From NCBI RefSeq assembly GCF_019396325.1, contig NZ_JAHKRO010000029.1, positions 1-64,000 of the forward strand: a DNA stretch of 64,000 nt. The letters are read 5' to 3'. Positions 57,681 through 64,000 of the stretch are shown here, one piece after another. The translations under genes were made by a program, and so were the position numbers. Within the stretch, counting starts at the first letter, position 1, and each line of letters opens with the position of its first letter. The notes beneath the pieces are model-generated. The model saw only the letters and a list, made by a program, of their open reading frames with translations, was not told the DNA's origin and ran no database searches. Source of the stretch: Nonomuraea ceibae (GTDB taxonomy: Bacteria; Actinomycetota; Actinomycetes; Streptosporangiales; Streptosporangiaceae).

Positions 57681-58517
57681 TTGCTGGTGGCAACCGGCCT
57701 CGTCAAACGGTATGGCGAAATCCAGGCACTCGACGGATTCACGCTGAGCGTGGCCGCCGGAGAGATCGTCGGGCTTCTGGGACACAACGGCGCGGGCAAG
57801 ACGACCTTCGTCGAGATCGTGTCGCACCTGATCCGCCAGGACGGCGGCACGGTGACCATCGACGGCAAGCCGCCCTCCGCCGTACGCGGCCAGGTCGGCG
57901 TGGCGCCCCAGCATCTCGCGCTCTATCCGTCGGCGACCGTCCGCGAGCACCTGGAACTGTACGGCAGGCTGTCCGGCCTGCGCCGGGCCGCGCTGAGCTC
58001 GGCCATCGACGACCTCGCGGTGATGCTGCGGCTCACCGACCTGATGGACCGCCGGGCCGGCAAGCTCTCGGGCGGCCAGCAGCGGCGCACGCAGGCCGCG
58101 ACCGCGCTCGTGCACCGGCCCGCCCTGCTGCTCCTGGACGAGCCCACCGCGGGCGCCGACCTGGAGACCCGGCAGGCGATGCTCGACGTCGTCAAGCAGC
58201 GCGCCGGCGAGGGCGCGGCCGTCGTCTACACCACCCACTACCTGCCGGAGCTGACCGAGCTGCAGGCCACGATCGCGGTGGCGCGCGACGGCCGGGTCAT
58301 CGCCCGCGGCACCTACGAGGAGCTGGCCAGGGACCTGCCGGGCGAGGTGCGGGTGACGCTGGAGGACGAGGAGGAGATCAGGATCTCCACCTCCGACCCG
58401 GCGGCGACGCTCATCGACCTGCTGCACCGCACCGACCGGCCGATCAGCTCGGTCGACGTGCGCAACGCCTCCCTGGACGACCTCTACCGATCCCTGGCGG
58501 TCCACGATGCTCCTTGA
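57681..58517 (+). CDS. ABC-2 exporter ATP-binding protein
   Basis: The 278-residue ATPase has Walker A GHNGAGKTTFVEI, signature KLSGGQQRRTQAA, Walker B LLLLDEPTAGAD and switch His in YTTHYLPE. It belongs to the DrrA/NodI-like drug and polyketide exporter group. It starts with TTG at 57681, behind a good GGGGAGGTGA. It overlaps the permease gene by 11 bases. It most likely exports the product of the PKS that follows. Confidence 0.92.
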   Translation: MLVATGLVKRYGEIQALDGFTLSVAAGEIVGLLGHNGAGKTTFVEIVSHLIRQDGGTVTIDGKPPSAVRGQVGVAPQHLALYPSATVREHLELYGRLSGLRRAALSSAIDDLAVMLRLTDLMDRRAGKLSGGQQRRTQAATALVHRPALLLLDEPTAGADLETRQAMLDVVKQRAGEGAAVVYTTHYLPELTELQATIAVARDGRVIARGTYEELARDLPGEVRVTLEDEEEIRISTSDPAATLIDLLHRTDRPISSVDVRNASLDDLYRSLAVHDAP

Positions 58518-59304
58518 CGTCTCACGTCCCGGCCCGGGCCGGCTCGGCTCCCTGCTCGGGTCCGCGCACCGCATCGGCGCCCTGGCCAGGCACAACATGA
58601 CGCTGCGGCTGCGCGACCCGGGCCAGATGATCAGCTACGTGGCCATGCCGATGGTCCTCATGCTGGTGCTCAAGCCCCTGTACGTCCGGGCGCTGGACGG
58701 CGGCGCCACCCAGGTGGCCACCGGCCTGATGGTCATGTTCTCCGTCTTCGCGATCTCGCTGGCGGGCAACGCCATCCTGTCCGAGCGCACCTGGCGCACC
58801 TGGGACCGGCTGCGGGTGACCCGCGCCCCGGCCGCCGAGCTGCTCGTCGGCAAGACGCTGCCGCTGTTCGTGGTGATGGTCGCCCAGCAGGCGATCCTGC
58901 TCGTCTACGGCTGCCTGGCGATCGGGCTGCCCGTGCCGTCGATGCCGCACCTGGTGTTCCTGGCGATCCTGATCTGGGCGTTCGCGCTGCTGGCGATCGG
59001 GGCGGCGCTGGCCACGCTGGTGCGCAGCCACGGCGAGCTCAGCGTCATCTCCGACGTGGGGGCGCTCACGCTCAGCTCGCTGGGCGGGGCGCTGGTCCCG
59101 CTGAGCCTCATGCCCGAATGGGCGCAGCTGGCCGCGCACGCGTCGCCCGGCTACTGGGCGCTGGTGATGATGCAGTCCGCGGTCGCCGGGGACGTGGCGG
59201 GGACGCTGCGCCCGGCGGGCGTCGTGCTGGCGATCGGCCTGCTGTCGGGCGTGTTCGCCGCCCGCAGGCTCGCCCGCGGCTGGGGCCGTGGCGGGCTGTT
59301 GTGA
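58507..59304 (+). CDS. ABC-2 exporter permease
   Basis: The 265-residue protein has six hydrophobic segments. It has RLRDPGQMISYVAMPMVLMLVL near the start and the ABC-2 loop LSSLGGALVPLSLMPEWAQLAAHASPGYW (shown in part by LVPLSLMPEW) before the last helices. It pairs with the preceding ATPase. The PKS gene begins 32 bases downstream, so they are probably co-transcribed. Confidence 0.9.
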   Translation: MLLDVSRPGPGRLGSLLGSAHRIGALARHNMTLRLRDPGQMISYVAMPMVLMLVLKPLYVRALDGGATQVATGLMVMFSVFAISLAGNAILSERTWRTWDRLRVTRAPAAELLVGKTLPLFVVMVAQQAILLVYGCLAIGLPVPSMPHLVFLAILIWAFALLAIGAALATLVRSHGELSVISDVGALTLSSLGGALVPLSLMPEWAQLAAHASPGYWALVMMQSAVAGDVAGTLRPAGVVLAIGLLSGVFAARRLARGWGRGGLL

Positions 59305-59336
59305 GTACCGCAACTCCAGTGAATAGAGGCAGGTTG

Positions 59337-62300
59337 ATGGATCACGGACATTCACCGGGCGACATCGCGATCATCGGCATGGCCGGGCGCTTCCCCGGTG
59401 CGACCGACATCGGGACGTTCTGGCGCAACATCAGCACCGGCGTGGAGTCGTTCACGCGCTTCTCCGACGAGGACCTGATCAGCGCGGGCGTCGACCCGGC
59501 CACGTTCCAGCAGCCGAACTACGTCAGGTCGCGGCCGATCCTGGACGACATCCGCGGCTTCGACGCGGGGTTCTTCGGCTACAACCCGCGCGAGGCCACG
59601 CTCGCCGACCCGCAGCAGCGCATCTTCCTGGAGTGCGTGTGGGAGGCGCTGGAGACGGCCGGGTACGCCGCCCCCGAGAACCGCGGCAGCGTCGGCGTGT
59701 TCGCCGGCATGAACATCAGCGGCTACCTGCTGACCCGGCTCAGGGCGTTCGAGATGGGCATCGACACCTCCGCCCTGATGATCGGCAACGACAAGGACTC
59801 GCTGGCCACGAACGTCTCCTTCCGCCTCGACCTGAACGGGCCCAGCATCTCGGTGCAGACGTTCTGCTCGACGTCGCTGGTCGCGGTGCACCTGGCGAGC
59901 GAGAGCCTGCGCCGGGGCGAGTGCGACATGGCGCTGGCCGGCGGCGTGTCGGTGCGCATCCCGGACCGGATCGGCTACCTGTGGGAGGAGGGCGGCCAGG
60001 AGTCGCCCGACGGGCACGTACGCACGTTCGACGCCGAGGGCCGGGGCAGCATGTTCGGCGACGGCGCCGCGGTGGTGACGCTCAAGCGCCTCTCGGACGC
60101 GGTCGCCGACCGCGACACGGTCTTCGCCGTGCTGCGCGCCTCGGCGATCAACAACGACGGCGCGATAAAGTTCAGCTACCTGGCGCCCAGCATCGACGGC
60201 CAGCGTCGCTGCGTGTCGTCGGCGCTGGCGCGCGCGGGCGTCGACCCGGCCGACATCTCCTACGTGGAGGCGCACGGGACCGCGACCGAGGTCGGCGACC
60301 CGATGGAGGTGGCGGCGCTGACCCGGGCGTTCGGCGAGACCGAGCGCAAGCAGTACTGCGTGCTCGGCTCGATCAAGCCGAACGTCGGCCACCTGGACCG
60401 GGCCTCCGGCGTGACCGGGCTCATCAAGGTCGTCCAGTCGCTGCGCAACGAGCTGATCCCCGGCACGCTGCACTACCGCTCCCCCAACCCCGAGATCGAC
60501 TTCGCCGCCAGCCCGTTCCGCGTCACCGCCGAGCCGACGCCGTGGCCGCGCAGCGACGAGCGGCCGCGCATCGCGGGCATCAGCTCGCTGGGCATGGGCG
60601 GCACGAACGCGCACGCGATCGTCACCGAGGCGCCGCTGCCCGCCGAGCGGCCGGCCCGCCCGCACCGCTGGCAGATCCTGCCGGTGTCGGCCCGCTCGGC
60701 CGCCGCCGCCGAACGCTCCTGCGCCCGCCTGGCCGAGCACCTGGCCGCCACGGCCGACGACCTGGCCGACGTTGCGTACACGCTGCAGGCCGGGCGCAAG
60801 GTGTTCAACCACCGCAAGGTCGTGGTCGCCGACTCGGCGGGCCAGGCGGCGGAGCTGCTGGCCGACCCGGCCGGGCCGCTGGGCCGTACGGACGCGACGG
60901 TCGGCCGTAAGGTCGGCTTCCTCATCGCCGGCGTCGGCGAGCAGTACCCGGGCATGGTGGCCTCCCTCTACGCCGAGGACGCGGGCTTCCGCGCGGACGT
61001 GGACGAGTGCCTGGCCGTGCTCGGGCTCACCGGCCCCGAGCAGCTCTCGGACGTGTTCGCGCCCGCCGGGCCCGCCGCGGAGCAGGAGAGCGATCTGGCC
61101 AGGCTGCTGGGCCGGGCCACGGGCGGCGCGCCGCGCTCCACGACGGACGCGCACTTGGTGCAGCCCGCCGTGTTCGTCGCCGAGTACGCGCTGGCGCGCC
61201 GGCTCATGCGGTGGGGGCTGACCCCCGAGATCATGATCGGCTACAGCCTGGGCGAGTACGTCGCCGCCTGCCTGGCGGGCGTGCTGTCGCTGCCCGACGC
61301 GCTGCGGCTGGTCGCCTACCGGGCCAAGCTCATCACCTCCCAGCCCGAGGGCGCGATGCTGGCCGTCTCGGCGAACGAGCGGCGCCTGGCCGCGCTGCTC
61401 GGCGACGACGGCATGCGCGAGCTGGACGTGGCCGTGCGGGCGGGCTCCCAGCTCGTGCTGGCCGGGCCGGTGGACGCGGTCGAGGCGGCCGCGGCCCGGC
61501 TGCTGGAGGCCAAGATCGGCCACCGGCGGCTGGAGACCACGCACGCCTTCCACTCGCGGATGCTCGCGCCGGTCGCCGCCGAGCTGACCGCGTGGATCGC
61601 CGACAACATCACGCTGCGCCCGCCCGCGCTGCCGTACCTGAGCAACGTGACGGGCGCGCCCGCGACGGCACAGGACGTGACCGACCCCGGCTACTGGGCG
61701 CGCCACATGTGCGAGACCGTCGAGTTCGGGGCGGGCCTGGACCACGTGCTGGGCATCCCGGAGCTGGCGCTGGCCGAGATCGGGCCCGGCCAGTCGCTGG
61801 GCGCGCTGACGCGCGGCCACCCGGCCTGCGAGCGCGGCCGCTGGCCGCTCATCGTCACCACGCTGCCCGCCGCCGGCGACACGCAGGACGCGGGCGCGGC
61901 GCTGGCCACGGCGGTGGCCAAGCTGTGGCTGACCGGCGTGCCGGTCGACTGGGCGGCGCTGCACGAGGGCTGGACGCCCGGCCGCGTCCCGCTGCCGTCC
62001 TACCCGTTCGAGCACCAGGACTACTGGCTGGAGATCGACGAGTCGGCGCTGGGCGGCGGCGGTGGCGCGGCGGCGTTCGACGAGAGCGACCCGAAGAGCA
62101 TCGCCAAGGCCTACCCCCGGCTGCCGGACACGCGGTGGATCCACGCGCCCGTCTGGCGCGAGACCACGACCCGCCCGCCGGTGGCCGAGGAGGCGTCCCG
62201 CTGGCTCGTCTACACCGACGACGGCGCCGCGGACGCGCTGGCCGCGCCGCTGCTGGCGCACCTGGCGGCGACCGGCCGCGAGGTGGTGCTGGTGCGGCCG

Positions 62301-64000
62301 GGCGAGGAGTTCTCCAGCGGCCCGGACGGGCTGCGGGTGCGGCCCGGCTCGCCCGAGGACGCCGTCTCGGCGCTGCGCGAGCTGACCGGCCGCGACTGGA
62401 CGCCCGAACGGGTCGTGCACCTGTGGAACGCCGGCGGCGAGCGGCCCATCGGCGAGAGCCTGCGGCGCGGCCTGCACACGCTGGTCGCCTTCGCCCGTGC
62501 CTCCGGCGACCTGGGGCTGCCCGGCTGGAGCCTGGACATCGTCACCACCGGCGCGCACCGCGTGCACCCGGGCGACCGCGTCGACGCCGCGAGCGGCACC
62601 CTGCTCGGCCCGACCCGGCTGATCCCCGTCGAGTACCCCAAGGCCCGCACCCGGCTGATCGACCTCGACCCCGGCTCGGTCACGGCCGCGCTGCTCGCCG
62701 AGCTGCGCGCCGACCCGGCCGACCAGGTGGTCGCGCTGCGCGGCGGCCGCCGCTGGATCCCCGACTACGAGGTGCTCGACGCCGCCGTCATCGACGCGGC
62801 CGAGCCCGCGGCGCGCGTCCGTGAAGGCGGCGTGTACCTGGTCACCGGCGGGCTCGGCGGCATCGGCCTGGCGATGGCCGAGAGGCTGGCCGAGCAGTAC
62901 CGGGCGCGGCTGGTGCTGCTCGGCCGCACCCCCGTGCCGCCCCGCGAGGAGTGGGAGTCGATCCTGGCCGCCGGGAGCGCCGCGGGCGAGGTCCGCAGGC
63001 GGCTGGAGGGCCTGCGCCGCCTGGAGGCGGCCGGCTCGGCCGTGCTCACCGTGGCGGGCGACGTCTCCCGCGTGGAGGACGTACGCCGCGCCGTCGAGGC
63101 GGCGGTGGAGCGGTTCGGCGAGCTCAACGGCGTCCTGCACTGCGCGGGCGTGCCAGCGGTCGGCCTCATGCAGTTCAAGACCGTCGCCGACATGGACCGG
63201 GTGCTGGCGCCGAAGGTGGCCGGCACGCTGGCGCTGGCCGAGGTGCTGCGCGAGCGGCCGGTGGACTTCCTGGCGCTGTTCTCGTCCACGACGTCGGCGA
63301 CCGGCGGCGGCGCGGGCCAGGTGGACTACTGCGCGGCGAACGCGTTCCTGGACTCCTTCGCGCTCAGCGACCCGCTGCCCGGCGTGACCGTCACCTCCAT
63401 CGACTGGTGCGAGTGGACGTGGAACGGCTGGACCGACGGGCTCGACAACTACGACGAGGGCTCCCGGCAGTACTTCGAGTGGTACCGGGAGAACTTCGGC
63501 CTCACCTTCGACCAGGGCTGGCAGACGCTGCTGCGGGCGCTGGCCAGCGGCGAGCGGCACGTGGTCGCGTCCACGCAGGACTTCGCGCCGATGGTGGCGA
63601 TGAGCCGCCGCTCGTCGATCGAGAGCCACCAGGCGACGGTGAAGAAGATCCGCGACGCCTTCGGCCGCCACCCGAGACCCGACCTGTCGACCGCCTACGT
63701 CGAGCCGCAGTCGCCCGCCGAGGAGGCCATCGCCCAGGTGTGGATCGAGGCGCTGGGCCTGGAGCAGGTCGGCGTGCATGACAACTTCTTCGAGCTCGGC
63801 GGCAACTCGCTGCTCGGCATGGAGATCATCGCCGAGGTGCGCAAGGCGCTGGAGCTGTCCTACCTGCCGCCGCACATCCTCTACCAGGCCCCGACGATCA
63901 GTTCGCTGGCCGAGGCGGCCAGGGCGGGCGAGGAGGCGGGCGAGCAGCCGGCCGAGGCCCGCGAGCAGCAGCGGTCCAGGATCGCGCAGCGGCGCAACAT
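59337..64000 (+). CDS. type I polyketide synthase, KS-AT-KR-carrier module (3' end outside window)
   Basis: About 1554 residues are visible. KS (about 10-430): Cys 177 in the unusual TFCSTSL, His in EAHGTATEVGDP and in KPNVGHLD. AT (about 520-840): Ser 637 in GYSLGEY and HAFH at 736-739, the motif of malonyl-CoA loading. KR (about 1160-1345): YLVTGGLGGIG, then Ser and Tyr 1331 in QVDYCAANAF; LDD (B-type) and the A-type Trp are both absent, so the alcohol configuration is unclear. Carrier: Ser 1491 in FELGGNSLLGME, NRPS-like. No DH, ER or TE is seen. The Gln/Arg-rich tail suggests the stop lies just beyond the window. Confidence 0.93.
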   Translation, partial: MDHGHSPGDIAIIGMAGRFPGATDIGTFWRNISTGVESFTRFSDEDLISAGVDPATFQQPNYVRSRPILDDIRGFDAGFFGYNPREATLADPQQRIFLECVWEALETAGYAAPENRGSVGVFAGMNISGYLLTRLRAFEMGIDTSALMIGNDKDSLATNVSFRLDLNGPSISVQTFCSTSLVAVHLASESLRRGECDMALAGGVSVRIPDRIGYLWEEGGQESPDGHVRTFDAEGRGSMFGDGAAVVTLKRLSDAVADRDTVFAVLRASAINNDGAIKFSYLAPSIDGQRRCVSSALARAGVDPADISYVEAHGTATEVGDPMEVAALTRAFGETERKQYCVLGSIKPNVGHLDRASGVTGLIKVVQSLRNELIPGTLHYRSPNPEIDFAASPFRVTAEPTPWPRSDERPRIAGISSLGMGGTNAHAIVTEAPLPAERPARPHRWQILPVSARSAAAAERSCARLAEHLAATADDLADVAYTLQAGRKVFNHRKVVVADSAGQAAELLADPAGPLGRTDATVGRKVGFLIAGVGEQYPGMVASLYAEDAGFRADVDECLAVLGLTGPEQLSDVFAPAGPAAEQESDLARLLGRATGGAPRSTTDAHLVQPAVFVAEYALARRLMRWGLTPEIMIGYSLGEYVAACLAGVLSLPDALRLVAYRAKLITSQPEGAMLAVSANERRLAALLGDDGMRELDVAVRAGSQLVLAGPVDAVEAAAARLLEAKIGHRRLETTHAFHSRMLAPVAAELTAWIADNITLRPPALPYLSNVTGAPATAQDVTDPGYWARHMCETVEFGAGLDHVLGIPELALAEIGPGQSLGALTRGHPACERGRWPLIVTTLPAAGDTQDAGAALATAVAKLWLTGVPVDWAALHEGWTPGRVPLPSYPFEHQDYWLEIDESALGGGGGAAAFDESDPKSIAKAYPRLPDTRWIHAPVWRETTTRPPVAEEASRWLVYTDDGAADALAAPLLAHLAATGREVVLVRPGEEFSSGPDGLRVRPGSPEDAVSALRELTGRDWTPERVVHLWNAGGERPIGESLRRGLHTLVAFARASGDLGLPGWSLDIVTTGAHRVHPGDRVDAASGTLLGPTRLIPVEYPKARTRLIDLDPGSVTAALLAELRADPADQVVALRGGRRWIPDYEVLDAAVIDAAEPAARVREGGVYLVTGGLGGIGLAMAERLAEQYRARLVLLGRTPVPPREEWESILAAGSAAGEVRRRLEGLRRLEAAGSAVLTVAGDVSRVEDVRRAVEAAVERFGELNGVLHCAGVPAVGLMQFKTVADMDRVLAPKVAGTLALAEVLRERPVDFLALFSSTTSATGGGAGQVDYCAANAFLDSFALSDPLPGVTVTSIDWCEWTWNGWTDGLDNYDEGSRQYFEWYRENFGLTFDQGWQTLLRALASGERHVVASTQDFAPMVAMSRRSSIESHQATVKKIRDAFGRHPRPDLSTAYVEPQSPAEEAIAQVWIEALGLEQVGVHDNFFELGGNSLLGMEIIAEVRKALELSYLPPHILYQAPTISSLAEAARAGEEAGEQPAEAREQQRSRIAQRRN

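Noticed and set aside
59352-63875. 1507-codon reading frame on the minus strand opposite the PKS
   Set aside because: It is the antisense shadow of a clear KS-AT-KR-carrier protein; its composition is Arg/His/Gly/Ala-rich with no recognisable domain.
1-64000. tRNA, rRNA or riboswitch genes
   Set aside because: I saw no convincing cloverleaf, TPsiC-like GGTTCGAATCC box, rRNA segment or known riboswitch core; a covariance-model scan would be needed to exclude small RNAs.

Overview
The window is very GC-rich, has dense short operons with stop/start overlaps (ATGA, GTGA), uses many GTG and some TTG starts, and carries many TetR, LysR, GntR and MFS genes. It also has actinobacterial families such as DUF305, DUF6153, DUF1707 and DUF2267 and CebR-type operators. 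This indicates a chromosomal segment of a filamentous actinomycete. A Streptosporangiaceae-like organism (for example Nonomuraea) is my best guess, but the genus cannot be fixed from the sequence alone. I found no rRNA, tRNA, CRISPR array or prophage.

Layout. 1-3.3 kb: end of a DUF1023-type hydrolase, an acyltransferase-3 membrane protein, a striking array of about 27 degenerate 15-19 bp units, and a small lipoprotein. 3.5-8.1 kb: a small membrane protein divergent from a giant STAND NTPase with 14 WD40 repeats, separated by a 9-bp tandem repeat. 8.1-12.0 kb: a cellulose module, consisting of a secreted GH3 beta-glucosidase with Fn3 and CBM2 and an AA10 lytic polysaccharide monooxygenase. Both lie behind CebR-type boxes, and an I36-type inhibitor sits between them. 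12.1-16.5 kb: a zinc-ribbon protein, a DUF2267 protein, and a GT4 glycosyltransferase with an amylo-alpha-1,6-glucosidase. 16.7-22.8 kb: a LysR / ornithine-cyclodeaminase-like / AraC / VOC operon divergent from two MFS exporters and a VOC protein, then a cupin.

23-26.9 kb: a metal (probably copper) response island. It has a CopZ-like chaperone divergent from an FAD reductase, a BlaI/M56 pair, a DUF305 lipoprotein and a DUF6153 protein, with two CsoR-like palindromes in the divergent promoter. 27-35.8 kb: detoxification genes (TetR-P450, a deazaflavin-dependent reductase with TetR, a type III CoA-transferase, TetR-hydrolase, TetR with a DHA2 MFS pump, and an NmrA-like reductase), several with visible operator palindromes. 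36 kb: an IS5-type transposase remnant.

36.3-51 kb: the most interesting region, a carbohydrate uptake and degradation locus. It has an SGNH esterase, a secreted multi-domain TIM-barrel protein, a GntR/LacI-hybrid regulator, an ABC sugar importer without its own ATPase, a Gfo/Idh/MocA dehydrogenase, a sugar isomerase, a cytoplasmic GH20 hexosaminidase, an NAD-epimerase, a DapA-family lyase and an enolase-superfamily enzyme. Copies of the palindrome GCATGAATTCATGC stand at both ends of the core, which suggests one regulon for an unidentified amino-sugar- or sugar-acid-containing glycan. 51-57.5 kb: an FAD monooxygenase, a beta-lactamase-like serine hydrolase, a DUF4279 protein, a hydrolase, acyltransferase/DUF1707 genes and an aminoglycoside-phosphotransferase-like kinase. 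57.7 kb to the end: the start of a polyketide gene cluster, with an ABC-2 exporter pair followed by a KS-AT-KR-carrier protein type I PKS that runs off the window.
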